The notes beneath the pieces were generated by a model. The model ran no database searches and had not been told where the DNA came from. It saw nothing but the letters and a program-made list of their open reading frames with translations. A program made the position numbers and the translations under genes. Source: JAZKHE01 sp040385525 (GTDB lineage Bacteria > Bacteroidota > Bacteroidia > UBA4408). From it: 64,000 nucleotides of DNA. Below are positions 34,219 through 42,344 of the stretch, piece by piece. Each line of letters begins with the position of its first letter. Positions within the stretch are counted from its first letter, which is position 1. The stretch lies in the NCBI GenBank assembly GCA_040385525.1, contig JAZKHE010000007.1, positions 115,683 to 179,682 of the forward strand, in the 5' to 3' direction.

Positions 34219-34989
34219 CTAGAGTTCTTTAGCTTTGTTCCAGTAATAGTCCATTTCTGACAAAGTCATCTCTCCCATTTTTTTTCCGTCTTTTGCCGAT
34301 TGTTCTTCTAAATATTGAAACCGTTTTATAAATTTTTTATTTGTTTTTTCTAAAGCATCTTCAGGATTTATACCTACAAAGCGCGCATAATTAATTAATG
34401 AAAATAAAACATCGCCAAACTCCTCTTCCATTTTTTGTTGGGAAACGATTTCGGCATCAGTTTCGTTTTTAAACTCTTGCAACTCTTCGTTTACTTTATC
34501 CCAAACTTGCGATTTATTGTCCCAATCAAAACCAACCGCTCTAGCTTTTTCTTGTATGCGCGATGCTTTTACAAGCGCAGGTAACGAAGTTGGCACTCCT
34601 CCCAAAACCGATTTATTACCTTCTTTTAATTTTAGTTTTTCCCAGTTTTCTTTTACTTGTTCTTCTGTTTCGGCTTTGGTATCGCTGTATATGTGAGGAT
34701 GGCGGAAAATTAATTTATCGCACAAGGAATTAATTACATCAGCAATAGTAAAATCATTTGTTTCGGAAGCAATTCTCGAATAAAAAACAATGTGCAATAA
34801 TACATCGCCCAACTCTTTTTTAATTTCATTTTTATCTCCTTCTAAAATTGCATCTGCTAACTCGTACGTTTCTTCAATGGTAAGATGGCGAAGGCTTTGC
34901 ATGGTTTGCTTTTTATCCCACGGACACTGCTCGCGCAACTCGTCCATAATTTTTAATAAGCGGGCAAAAGCTTCTAACTTTTCGTTCAT
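34219..34989 (-). CDS. mazG: Nucleoside triphosphate pyrophosphohydrolase MazG
   Basis: This 256-residue enzyme hydrolyses nucleoside triphosphates to monophosphates and pyrophosphate, cleaning the nucleotide pool. The duplicated MazG domain is visible. The first half has CPWDKKQTMQSLRHLTIEETYELADAI with the ExxE metal motif and KKELGDVLLHIVFYSRIA. The second half has VNEELQEFKNE and MEEEFGDVLFSLINYARFVG. Length is normal. Its start overlaps the stop of the Fur-family gene by four bases (ATGA), so the two are translated together. The pairing with a metal regulator may be only positional. Confidence 0.97.
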   Translation of the reverse strand: MNEKLEAFARLLKIMDELREQCPWDKKQTMQSLRHLTIEETYELADAILEGDKNEIKKELGDVLLHIVFYSRIASETNDFTIADVINSLCDKLIFRHPHIYSDTKAETEEQVKENWEKLKLKEGNKSVLGGVPTSLPALVKASRIQEKARAVGFDWDNKSQVWDKVNEELQEFKNETDAEIVSQQKMEEEFGDVLFSLINYARFVGINPEDALEKTNKKFIKRFQYLEEQSAKDGKKMGEMTLSEMDYYWNKAKEL

Positions 34990-35417
34990 ATTCGTTTTGT
35001 ATTACAATTTTTGCAAACTCCTTGCACTAACAAATTAAATTCTTTTGCAGCATATCCTTTAGGAATTTGCAGCATTGGTATTGAAATACTTTCTAAACAA
35101 AAAGTAAGTTTACATTTGGTGCAACTAAAATGCACATGGCTATCTTCGTGTTTGTGTTCGGTGCACTCCGACTGGCAAAGCGCGTATTTTGCAGTACCCG
35201 ATTCATCTAACACTTTGTGTATAATTCCTTGATCGGCAAACGAGCTTAATGTTCTATAAATAGTAACTCTATCTAATTCTTTTAAAGCATTTTCAATATC
35301 GGCATGAGACAGAGCGTGTTTGCTATTCGAAAATTCATTTAAAATAGAAATTCGGTTTGGCGTTTTTCGCAAACCATGGTTTTCTAAAATAGTTGTTATA
35401 GAATTTGTATCCGTCAT
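34986..35417 (-). CDS. Fur-family metal regulator, Zur-like
   Basis: This 143-residue Fur-family repressor has an N-terminal winged helix at about 1-80 (ENHGLRKTPNRISILNEF, DIENALKELDRVTIYRTLSS) and a metal and dimerisation domain with HKHEDSHVHFSCTKCKLTFC and the C-terminal VCKNC. Two CxxC pairs would hold the structural zinc, and histidines near 88-95 the regulatory metal. The divergent TonB receptor carries two palindromic boxes in its promoter (35459-35502), which are the obvious targets. I favour zinc over iron because of the receptor type and the His-rich sensor loop; this is inference. It is followed by mazG with a four-base overlap. Confidence 0.9.
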   Translation of the reverse strand: MTDTNSITTILENHGLRKTPNRISILNEFSNSKHALSHADIENALKELDRVTIYRTLSSFADQGIIHKVLDESGTAKYALCQSECTEHKHEDSHVHFSCTKCKLTFCLESISIPMLQIPKGYAAKEFNLLVQGVCKNCNTKRI

Positions 35418-35457
35418 TATTAAATTTGTTAAACAAAAATAAAAATTTAAAATTCTA

Positions 35458-35502
35458 TTTGCAACTTAATTGCAATTAATTACATTTGCAACACAATTGC
35501 AT
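35458..35502 (+). promoter_or_regulatory. TonB receptor promoter overlapped by two TTGCAA-N5-TTGCA operators
   Basis: TTTG at 35458-35461, a 19-base spacer, and TACATTTG at 35481-35488 form a full Bacteroidota promoter. Box 1 (TTGCAA-CTTAA-TTGCAA, 35459-35475) covers the -33 element. Box 2 (TTGCAA-CACAA-TTGCAT, 35486-35502) covers the end of the -7 element and reaches the ATG at 35504. Their starts are 27 bases apart. The divergent Fur-family regulator is the likely binder. Confidence 0.75.
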
Positions 35503-35503
35503 T

Positions 35504-37750
35504 ATGAAATCTAACAAAAACATATACTATTTAATTTTTGTTTTTATAGTTTCCTCAAGCTGTTTGAGCGCTCAGGGCTTAAAAGGCATTGTACTAAATT
35601 TTGAAACAAAGCAAGCTGTTCCATTTGCAATAATTCAACTAATAGATTTAAACTCTGGTTTAACAGCTAATGAAAATGGCGAATTCATCATAAAAAAAGA
35701 TTTACCTAAAAGTATAAAAATTAAAATTTCTGCAATTGGATATGAATCGATTACAAATCAAATAACTCCAAATAATGATTCTGTTTTTCAATTTTATTTA
35801 AAAGAAAAGCATGTTGAATTAGCTGAAGTTACAGTATCATCGGCTACCGGATTGCTACAAAAGCACACAATTACAAACGTTGAATCTCGCTCGCTAACAG
35901 AATTAAACACTGTACTTTCTACAAATTTAGGAGAAGCACTAAGTAATATAAAAGGAGTTTATCAAGTAAGCACAGGCGTTGGTATTAGCAAGCCTGTTAT
36001 TAGAGGTTTATCTGGTGTTAGAGTTGTTACCTATTTAAACGGATTAAGAATTGAAAATCAGCAATGGGGTGGCGATCATGGCATGGGTGTTACCGAAAAT
36101 GGAATAGGAAATATTGAAGTTATAAAAGGTCCGTCATCATTGCTTTATGGAGCAGATGCACTTGGTGGTGTTGTTTATTTTTCTGACGAAAATTATGCAA
36201 AAATAGATTCGAAAGAATTAAATTTTGAGACACAATTTGAATCGAATTCAATGCGCACAAAAAACTACGCAACTTATAAAATAGCCAAAAACAATTTACG
36301 CTTTAATATATTTGCTAACTACAGCAACAGTGCTGATTATAAATTAGCCAACCAATTATTTGTAAAAAACTCACGCTTTAACGAATTAAATTTAAAAGGT
36401 GCTTTAGGCTATAATCGAAAAAATTGGGTAATGAATGTTCGGTATAACTTTATAAACAACTACATTGGTTTGCCGGGTCATACGCACGACACAATAATTT
36501 CTGCTGCAACATTTATGGTTACAAAACAAAGCAGAAAATATACCATTCCAATTCAACATATTCAAAACAACTATTTATTATTCGACAATTCATTCTATTT
36601 TAATAAAAGTGATTTAAAAATTCAGTTAGGAACAACGAGCAATCATTTGCTTGAGTTCGAAGAAAAAATAACAATACCCGATATTGATAAAAAACTGGTG
36701 AATGCCACTTATAATACTCGTTATAAATATTATTTAAAAGAATCAACACACATTGTTGTAGGTGCGCAAGGAATGCTACAATGGAACACAAATGGACTCG
36801 ATGCAACAGAAATTTTAATTCCAAATTCAAGAATGATTGACAATGGCGCTTTTGCTTTGTTTCAAACTGAACTAAAAGGTTGGGAATTTTTAGCTGGTGC
36901 TAGATATGATAATCGATATATTGAAACACTTGCAAACTTTAAAGGAACAAATACTTTTAGCAAAACTTTCAATGGATTTAATTATTCTGCTGGCGCATCA
37001 AAAATTGTAAACAACTATTCGTTTAGAGCGAATGTTTCTAGTGGATTTCGTCCACCACATTTTAGTGAGTTAATTTCAAATGGAGTTCATCATGGCGCAA
37101 TACGTTATGAAGTTGGAAATATTAATTTAAAAAACGAACGTGCAACTCAAATTGATTTATCAGCAGAATACAACAATGAGCATTTAAGTTTAGTTTTAAG
37201 TCCATTTTACAATCAAATACAAAACTATATTTATATTGAACCCCAAAATATAATGATTGACAACTTCCCAGTTTTTGAATATAAACAAGTAAAAAAAGCA
37301 AACTTAATGGGTGTAGATGCAGGCATACACTATCATCCACACTTTTTACATCAGCTACATATAGAGCCAAGCGCATCATACATTTATGCCGAAAACGAAA
37401 ATAATGAAGCATTACCGCTAATTCCGCAAACAAGAATTAACACACAATTGCGTTTTGAATTTGAAAGCAAGAAAAAAATTAAATTAGAAAATATAGCAGT
37501 TCAGCATTTATACTTTTTGCAACAAAACAGAATTGCAAACTACGAAACAGTAAGTCCTGAATACCAAATAATAAACATTGGTGCAAATTTTAAAATTGAA
37601 AAAAACAATCCTGTTTTTATTAAAGTGGGTGTAAAAAACTTGCTAAACGCAAACTATATCGATCATTTATCAAGATTAAAAAACATAGGATTAGCAGCAC
37701 CTGGCAGAAATTTTTATGTGTCATTTAAAATAAATATAAACAAACCTTAA
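35504..37750 (+). CDS. TonB-dependent receptor, probable zinc or other metal uptake (ZnuD-like)
   Basis: This 748-residue outer-membrane receptor starts at 35504 (MKSNKNIYYL); six codons further upstream would overlap the operator. A signal peptide ends near SCLSAQ, and a carboxypeptidase-regulatory-like domain covers about 25-105. The plug from about 110 to 220 has ISKPVIRGLSGVRVVTYLNG, NQQWGGDHGMGV and KGPSSLLYGADALGGVVYF. The barrel contains the His-rich GLPGHTHDT loop near residue 325. Such histidine loops and the plug wording recall ZnuD-type zinc receptors. It is divergent from the Fur-family gene, with operators over the promoter, and is followed by a Cys/His-rich lipoprotein. Substrate assignment is inference; the receptor call is certain. 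Confidence 0.88.
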   Translation: MKSNKNIYYLIFVFIVSSSCLSAQGLKGIVLNFETKQAVPFAIIQLIDLNSGLTANENGEFIIKKDLPKSIKIKISAIGYESITNQITPNNDSVFQFYLKEKHVELAEVTVSSATGLLQKHTITNVESRSLTELNTVLSTNLGEALSNIKGVYQVSTGVGISKPVIRGLSGVRVVTYLNGLRIENQQWGGDHGMGVTENGIGNIEVIKGPSSLLYGADALGGVVYFSDENYAKIDSKELNFETQFESNSMRTKNYATYKIAKNNLRFNIFANYSNSADYKLANQLFVKNSRFNELNLKGALGYNRKNWVMNVRYNFINNYIGLPGHTHDTIISAATFMVTKQSRKYTIPIQHIQNNYLLFDNSFYFNKSDLKIQLGTTSNHLLEFEEKITIPDIDKKLVNATYNTRYKYYLKESTHIVVGAQGMLQWNTNGLDATEILIPNSRMIDNGAFALFQTELKGWEFLAGARYDNRYIETLANFKGTNTFSKTFNGFNYSAGASKIVNNYSFRANVSSGFRPPHFSELISNGVHHGAIRYEVGNINLKNERATQIDLSAEYNNEHLSLVLSPFYNQIQNYIYIEPQNIMIDNFPVFEYKQVKKANLMGVDAGIHYHPHFLHQLHIEPSASYIYAENENNEALPLIPQTRINTQLRFEFESKKKIKLENIAVQHLYFLQQNRIANYETVSPEYQIINIGANFKIEKNNPVFIKVGVKNLLNANYIDHLSRLKNIGLAAPGRNFYVSFKININKP

Positions 37751-37762
37751 AACAGTTAGAAT

Positions 37763-37975
37763 ATGAAAACAATTAAAATTATTTTGTTTGCAATTGCTTT
37801 ATTTGGTGTAACAACTTTTACATCTTGCAAAAAATGTAGCGAGTGCCATTACGAAGACGCAAGCAACAACAAAGTAGAATTAGGCGAATATTGCAACGAA
37901 GATTTAGAATCCGTAGAAAAAAATGGAATTGTTGTTTATGGCAAAAATGTAGAAGTGCATTGCCATGAGCATTAA
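37763..37975 (+). CDS. Small Cys/His-rich lipoprotein downstream of the metal receptor
   Basis: This 70-residue lipoprotein has a signal peptide ending GVTTFTSC with the lipobox cysteine near residue 22, then KKCSECHYEDAS. The rest is acidic and ends VHCHEH. After removal of the signal it has five cysteines and several histidines (CSECH, CNED, HCHEH), a pattern suited to binding zinc or copper. It lies 12 bases after the TonB receptor and is surely cotranscribed with it. It may pass metal to the receptor or buffer it in the periplasm; this is inference. Confidence 0.85.
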   Translation: MKTIKIILFAIALFGVTTFTSCKKCSECHYEDASNNKVELGEYCNEDLESVEKNGIVVYGKNVEVHCHEH

Positions 37976-37980
37976 TATAG

Positions 37981-38008
37981 CTCCGAATTAATTTCCGGAG
38001 TCTTTTTT
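37981..38008 (+). terminator. Terminator of the metal-receptor operon
   Basis: CTCCG and CGGAG enclose AATTAATTTC, followed by TCTTTTTT. The structure overlaps the last codons of the convergent rhomboid gene. The stem is short but the T-tract is clear. Confidence 0.7.
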
Positions 38009-38716
38009 ATCTTTAAAATGATACACAATTTTCACTGAATTATCTTCTTCTGCTTTGTTTTCAGGAATTTCTACTATTTCAAAATCGGTAACAATTTCGT
38101 TTTCATCATCAACATAATCTTCGCGTTCCCAATCAAAAGTTTCTTTCTGAATTCCTATTTTACGATAATGCACTGCAGCAATTATTCCTGCAATTGCACC
38201 CATTAAATGCGATTCCCACGAAATACCAACTTCTAAAGGCAAAACACCCCAAATTAAACTTCCGTAAACAAAAACTACAAATAACGAAAACGCCATTAAA
38301 TATTTATTTTTGCGAAGCACACCACTTAAAAAAATAAAAGTAGCCAAGCCATAAACCACGCCACTAGCACCAATATGAAACGAAGGACGCGCAGAAATCC
38401 AAACCCAAAAACCTGTAGCTAAATAAATAAAAGTAATTACTCTAAAAGCAACCACTCTGTAAAAATAAAAAACACCAGCTCCTAAAACTAGTAATGGTAT
38501 TGAGTTAGAAAACAAATGTTTTACATCTCCATGCACAAGAGGTGCAGTAAAAACACCAACTATTCCTTTCCATTCTCTTGGGTAAATTCCAAACTCGGCA
38601 AAGCTAACATCAAAAACAAATTCAGCGTATTTTACCACCCAAAGTAGGGCTATAAAAAACAGCGGAAAAAACAATACATTCCACCAATTTATCTTTTCAT
38701 TTTCTAAATGAGTCAA
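37988..38716 (-). CDS. Rhomboid-family intramembrane serine protease
   Basis: This 242-residue intramembrane protease has about six helices. The catalytic serine lies in SFHIGASGVVYGLATF (GxSG) and the catalytic histidine in ISWESHLMGAIAGIIAA. The N-terminal helix is followed by the HGDVKHLFSNSIPLLVLG segment with the conserved HxxxN-type pattern. The C-terminal 40 residues are acidic and soluble (WEREDYVDDENEIVTD). Its substrates are unknown. The gene is convergent with the metal-receptor operon and alone on the minus strand. Confidence 0.93.
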   Translation of the reverse strand: MTHLENEKINWWNVLFFPLFFIALLWVVKYAEFVFDVSFAEFGIYPREWKGIVGVFTAPLVHGDVKHLFSNSIPLLVLGAGVFYFYRVVAFRVITFIYLATGFWVWISARPSFHIGASGVVYGLATFIFLSGVLRKNKYLMAFSLFVVFVYGSLIWGVLPLEVGISWESHLMGAIAGIIAAVHYRKIGIQKETFDWEREDYVDDENEIVTDFEIVEIPENKAEEDNSVKIVYHFKDKKDSGN

Positions 38717-38758
38717 TGCTTAATTATTTATTTATAATTTTATAAAAATATTATTTCT

Positions 38759-39193
38759 ATGACAACTCAAAATTACAAGAACCACGCCAGACTGTTACCA
38801 CTTTATCATGGCTTAACATTAATTATTATTGTTTCTGCTTTTATAGGCTCAATAATTAATCTTGCCAAATGCCTGCAAAACAACAATGGTATTTATGCCG
38901 CGGCACTTATTACAGCTATTTGTGTATTCGGAATTTTAATCTTTTTTTTCGCAAGAATTTTTGGATTAAAAGCACAAGACAGAGCTATTCGTGCTGAAGA
39001 AAATTTACGCCATTTTGTCCTGACAGGTAAGCTATTAGACAAAAGACTTAGAATGAGTCAAGTGATTGCATTACGTTTTGCTCCTGACGAAGAGTTTGTT
39101 GAATTAGCTCAAAAAGCTGCAGAAAATAACATGAGCAACAAAGAAATAAAACTTGCTGTTAAAAATTGGAAAGCTGATAACCACAGAGTTTAA
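38759..39193 (+). CDS. DUF6526-like membrane protein
   Basis: This 144-residue protein has two hydrophobic helices (GLTLIIIVSAFIGSIINLA and AALITAICVFGILIFFFARI) and a soluble tail with RAIRAEENLRHFVLTGKLLD, LDKRLRMSQVIALRFAPDEE and NMSNKEIKLAVKNWKADNHR. I recognise this as the DUF6526 group common in Bacteroidota. The tail is predicted helical and charged. No function is known. It is 22 bases upstream of the DMT-type gene on the same strand, so it may lead a three-gene operon with it and TauE. Confidence 0.83.
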   Translation: MTTQNYKNHARLLPLYHGLTLIIIVSAFIGSIINLAKCLQNNNGIYAAALITAICVFGILIFFFARIFGLKAQDRAIRAEENLRHFVLTGKLLDKRLRMSQVIALRFAPDEEFVELAQKAAENNMSNKEIKLAVKNWKADNHRV

Positions 39194-39215
39194 TTTATAG
39201 CGTTCGTTATTAAAA

Positions 39216-39584
39216 ATGAGAGGTTTTTATACTATACTGCTTTTAATTGCATCTAATGCATTTATGACTTTTGCTTGGTATGGGCATTTAAAATTTAAAG
39301 AATATAAGTGGGGCGAAAACTTAGGATTATTATCTTGGATATTAATTAGCTGGGGAATTGCCTTGTTTGAATACACTTTACAAGTGCCTGCTAACAAATT
39401 GGGTTTTAAAGAAAATGGCGGTCCTTTTTCTTTATTAGAGTTAAAAATAATTCAAGAAGTAATAACATTAGTTGTGTTTATTATTTTTTCGTTGGTGTTT
39501 TTTAAAACAGAAACGTTTAAATTAAACCATTTAATTGGAATGGTATTTTTAGTGTTAGCCGTTTATTTTATTTTTAAAAAATAA
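39216..39584 (+). CDS. DUF486 (DMT-family) small membrane protein
   Basis: This 122-residue membrane protein of the DMT-like DUF486 family has four helices. The family pattern is clear: LLLIASNAFMTFAWYGHLKF at the N-terminus, SWGIALFEYTLQVPANKLGF and then LLELKIIQEVITLVVFIIFS. Related proteins are half-size versions of EamA/SMR-like transporters and may act as dimers; substrate unknown. Its stop overlaps the start of the TauE gene as TAATG, showing translational coupling. Confidence 0.9.
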   Translation: MRGFYTILLLIASNAFMTFAWYGHLKFKEYKWGENLGLLSWILISWGIALFEYTLQVPANKLGFKENGGPFSLLELKIIQEVITLVVFIIFSLVFFKTETFKLNHLIGMVFLVLAVYFIFKK

Positions 39585-40360
39585 TGACAGAACTTATCAT
39601 TTGCAGCGCAACTGCCTTGTTTGCATCTTTACTTACTTTGTTTTCGGGCTTTGGTTTAGGAACCATTTTAACACCAGTGTTTGCACTTTTTTTTCCAATA
39701 GAAATTGCAGTAGGATTAACAGGAGTTGTACATTTATTAAACAATTTATTTAAACTTAGTTTATTAGGAAAAAACGCTGACAGAAATTTAGTTTTAAAAT
39801 TTGGAGTTCCATCTATGTTTGGTGCTTTTATTGGTGCTAGCTTGCTTATTTTTTTAAGTTCTATCACATTTTCAATCAGCTATAATTTATTTGGACTTGC
39901 ATTAATTACCAATCCTTTAAAAATTGTGCTTGGCATTTTAATTTTGTTTTTTGTATTGATGGAAATTGTGCCTGCGTTAGTTAAACTTCAGTTTAGCGAA
40001 AAGAGCATTGTTGCAGGTGGTTTAATAAGTGGTTTTTTTGGTGGATTATCAGGAAATCAGGGTGCTTTACGAAGCGCATTTTTAATAAAACTAAATCTAG
40101 AAAAGAAAGTTTATATTGCGACAGGCGTAGTTATAGCGTGCATTGTTGACTTAACTCGTTTGCCTGTTTATTTTAAAAATTTAAGCGACGATATTATGCA
40201 AAATAATTTAACGCTTTTAGTTTCGTGCACGCTCTGTGCATTTGTTGGCGCGTATGTGGGCAACAAACTAATTACAAAAATCACTATAAAAACAATACAA
40301 ACTATTGTTAGTATTTTACTAATAATAATTGCTGTTAGCTTAGCCTTCGGACTAATTTAG
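39584..40360 (+). CDS. TauE/SafE-family sulfite or organosulfonate exporter
   Basis: This 258-residue membrane protein has about eight helices. The family repeats are ATALFASLLTLFSGFGLGTI near the start and, after residue 145, VAGGLISGFFGGLSGNQGAL. The second is the TauE signature loop. Members move sulfite, sulfoacetate or related anions; the actual substrate is not decided by sequence. The start overlaps the stop of the DUF486 gene by one base, so coupling is certain. It is convergent with the pterin dehydratase gene at two bases. Confidence 0.9.
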   Translation: MTELIICSATALFASLLTLFSGFGLGTILTPVFALFFPIEIAVGLTGVVHLLNNLFKLSLLGKNADRNLVLKFGVPSMFGAFIGASLLIFLSSITFSISYNLFGLALITNPLKIVLGILILFFVLMEIVPALVKLQFSEKSIVAGGLISGFFGGLSGNQGALRSAFLIKLNLEKKVYIATGVVIACIVDLTRLPVYFKNLSDDIMQNNLTLLVSCTLCAFVGAYVGNKLITKITIKTIQTIVSILLIIIAVSLAFGLI

Positions 40361-40362
40361 TA

Positions 40363-40617
40363 TTAAACTATTTTATCTATTTCGGCTGCTAAACGTAAAT
40401 CTTTTTCAGTTACAGTATAATCCGCATCGTGCGTTGTTAAACGTAAATCAACACGATTATACACATTGTAAATGTGCGGGTGATGATTATGCTTTTCGGC
40501 TATCATTGCAACGTAGGTTAAAAAAGCAAAAGCTTCTGCAAAATCTTTAAATGTTAAACTGCGCGATAAGTAAGTTTCGTTACCTACTTTTTCTTCTTTC
40601 CAGGTTGTCATAGGCAT
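40363..40617 (-). CDS. phhB: 4a-hydroxytetrahydrobiopterin dehydratase
   Basis: This 84-residue pterin-4a-carbinolamine dehydratase recycles the pterin cofactor of aromatic amino acid hydroxylases. The family motif is EKHNHHPHIYNVYNRVDLRL with the histidines of the active site. The N-terminal YLSRSLTFKDFAEAFAFLTY matches the usual helix. Slightly shorter than the typical 95-110 residues, since the N-terminal extension is lacking. No phenylalanine hydroxylase is in the window. It lies 15 bases after the PaaI-type thioesterase gene, so the two may be cotranscribed. Confidence 0.94.
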   Translation of the reverse strand: MPMTTWKEEKVGNETYLSRSLTFKDFAEAFAFLTYVAMIAEKHNHHPHIYNVYNRVDLRLTTHDADYTVTEKDLRLAAEIDKIV

Positions 40618-40632
40618 TTATTTTGAGTGAAT

Positions 40633-41052
40633 TTATACTTCAATAACAGCCATTGTTAAACGACTTATGCAAGCTAATTTACCATCTTTATCCGAAATTT
40701 CAATACTCCACACATGAGTTTTTTTTCCGATGTGTACTGCAATTGCTTTTCCGGTAACATAACTGTCCTTTACCATTCGTAAATGATTGGCGTTAATTTC
40801 TAAACCTACTGCTCTAAATTTTCCGCTATCTAACACCATGTACGACGCAATACTACCCAACGATTCGGCTAACAAAACGGATGCGCCACCGTGCAAAATT
40901 CCTACGGGTTGTTTTGTTCTGTTATCAACTGGCATTGTACCGATTAAAAAATTATCGCCTATTTCGGTAATGTTTATGCCTAAATGTTCAACGGCGGTGT
41001 TATAGCGCAAATCGTTTAGTTCTTGTAAATCGTATTTTTTAAACCAAATCAT
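40633..41052 (-). CDS. PaaI-like hotdog thioesterase
   Basis: This 139-residue hotdog-fold thioesterase has the PaaI/MenI signature GILHGGASVLLAESLGSIAS at about 48-67 with the catalytic acid in LAESLG. The N-terminal NTAVEHLGINITEIGDNFLI and the C-terminal strand THVWSIEISDKDGKLACISR are typical. It might be the 1,4-dihydroxy-2-naphthoyl-CoA thioesterase of menaquinone synthesis (MenI), but other menaquinone genes are not nearby, so this remains a guess. It precedes phhB on the minus strand. Confidence 0.9.
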   Translation of the reverse strand: MIWFKKYDLQELNDLRYNTAVEHLGINITEIGDNFLIGTMPVDNRTKQPVGILHGGASVLLAESLGSIASYMVLDSGKFRAVGLEINANHLRMVKDSYVTGKAIAVHIGKKTHVWSIEISDKDGKLACISRLTMAVIEV

Positions 41053-41129
41053 AATTTTGAGAAATTATTTATTTTGAATATGACAAACGTACACTTTTTG
41101 TTTTTCTTAATAAAACCACAATGCAAGTA

Positions 41130-41335
41130 ACAAGCTACAGTGGCTCTTTACGTTCATTTTTTGTCTTGACACAGGGCAAATATGTTGAACATATTTGAGC
41201 CAGCTAGTGTGTCTGCAACCAAAAAAAGTCAAGACAAAACGAATGCTTACGCTCAAAGCCAAGCGCTTTCGCCTACACACATGCTCGCTCAAAAGTTCCC
41301 CAAACTTTTGCCGTATCCCGCTCACGCACATCTAT
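41130..41335. repeat. MITE-like noncoding element, CTTTACGTTCATTT family, copy 1
   Basis: The stretch 41053-41434 has no supported gene. From about 41130 it holds a repeat also found at 42345-42520: CAAGCTACAGTGGCTCTTTA then CGTTCATT at the left, TCAAGACAAAACGAATGCTT in the middle and CGCTCACGCACAT at the right. TTTTGTCTTGAC and GTCAAGACAAAA form a perfect inverted pair. Inside lies AAATATGTT-G-AACATATTT at 41178-41196. Confidence 0.65.
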
Positions 41336-41434
41336 TAAATTTAAATCTTCTTCGTTTATAATAAATAACAATAGCTTAACAAATAGAAATAACTAAACTA
41401 ACATTAGAATTTAAACTTTGTAAAAAATTACAAC

Positions 41435-41530
41435 ATGCAAACTAACTTATTAATTATCGCTTCTATTATAGCTGTGTTGGCAGTTATTACAATTCTTCCT
41501 ATCGATTTTAAATTCGAAGAAAAAGAATAA
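41435..41530 (+). CDS. 31-residue single-helix membrane microprotein
   Basis: This small open frame runs from ATG 41435 to TAA 41530. It encodes MQTNLLIIASIIAVLAVITI followed by LPIDFKFEEKE: a short polar start, a 17-18-residue hydrophobic helix and a charged tail. It is compact, with a sensible membrane topology and a low-complexity-free helix. It resembles in size KdpF or other small regulatory or assembly proteins, but no kdp operon is present. It is convergent with lolD with no gap. Translation is not proven, and no ribosome-binding site is strong. Confidence 0.55.
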   Translation: MQTNLLIIASIIAVLAVITILPIDFKFEEKE

Positions 41531-42184
41531 CTAACTCAACAAAACTCCATCTTTCATTTCCAATTTTCTGTCGGCTAGCGCTGCAAAATCTTGGTTATGT
41601 GTTACAATCACAAAGGTTTGATTAAAGTTTTTTCGTAAATCAAATAATATATTTTGTAACTCTGTTCCATTTTCAGAATCTAAATTACCAGTTGGTTCAT
41701 CGGCAAAAACAACCAAAGGATTATTAACCAAAGCTCTTGCCATAGCAACGCGTTGTTGCTCACCACCCGACATTTCTGAAGGTTTGTGCGTAAATCTATC
41801 TTTTAATCCTAATAAATCTAACAATTCTTTTGCTCTTGTTTCTACTTCGCTTTGTTTTCTTTTGGCAATAAAACCAGGAATACAAACATTTTCTAAAGCA
41901 GTAAATTCGGGTAACAAATGATGAAATTGAAATACAAAACCAATGTGTTTGTTTCTAAATTCGGATAGTTTTTTGTCTTTTAAATCACTAACAATGGTGT
42001 CGTTAATTTTAACAATGCCTTCGGTTGGTCTATCTAAAGTACCTAAAATTTGTAAAAGTGTTGATTTACCAGCTCCTGAAGCTCCTACAATAGATACAAT
42101 TTCGCCTTGATTAATGGTAAGCGAAACATTTTTAAGCACTTTTAAGGCTCCGTAGTTTTTAGATAAATTTTCAGCAACAATCAT
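41531..42184 (-). CDS. lolD: ABC transporter ATP-binding protein, LolD/MacB type
   Basis: This 217-residue ATPase belongs to the LolD/MacB/FtsE group that powers lipoprotein release from the inner membrane or other mechanotransmission. Walker A is GASGAGKST at 34-42, the Q-loop is [18 protein letters not shown], the signature is [19 protein letters not shown], and Walker B is [32 protein letters not shown] is close to LolD. No LolC/E permease is adjacent, as often in Bacteroidota, so the lol name is likely rather than certain. Confidence 0.85.
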   Translation of the reverse strand: MIVAENLSKNYGALKVLKNVSLTINQGEIVSIVGASGAGKSTLLQILGTLDRPTEGIVKINDTIVSDLKDKKLSEFRNKHIGFVFQFHHLLPEFTALENVCIPGFIAKRKQSEVETRAKELLDLLGLKDRFTHKPSEMSGGEQQRVAMARALVNNPLVVFADEPTGNLDSENGTELQNILFDLRKNFNQTFVIVTHNQDFAALADRKLEMKDGVLLS

Positions 42185-42231
42185 ACGTTTGAACTAATAT
42201 TTATCAAATATAAACATTGTTGAGTTTATAC

Positions 42232-42305
42232 AACAGAGTTCTTTCATAATTTAAGAATAAAAACAGAACGCAGAAAACTCTGATAAATATGATTTTTATT
42301 AGATT
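42232..42305. repeat. Noncoding repeat, ACGCAGAAAACTCTGATAAATATG family, copy 1
   Basis: This segment aligns with 47549-47622: TTCTTTCATAATTTAAGAAT, GAACGCAGAAAACTCTGATA and AATATGATT correspond to TTCTTTCACAATTTAAGTAC, GAACACAGAAAACACAGATT and AATATGATT. CAGAGTT and AACTCTG are complementary across it. The arms differ from copy 2, which has its own perfect arms. Confidence 0.6.
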
Positions 42306-42344
42306 TTGTAAATAAATAAACGTGCACAAGGCTTGCTTTCTCTC

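Noticed and set aside
41107..41331. A 74-codon minus-strand frame in the lolD-flanking element
   Set aside because: It is made of repeat sequence and differs completely in reading from the other copy.
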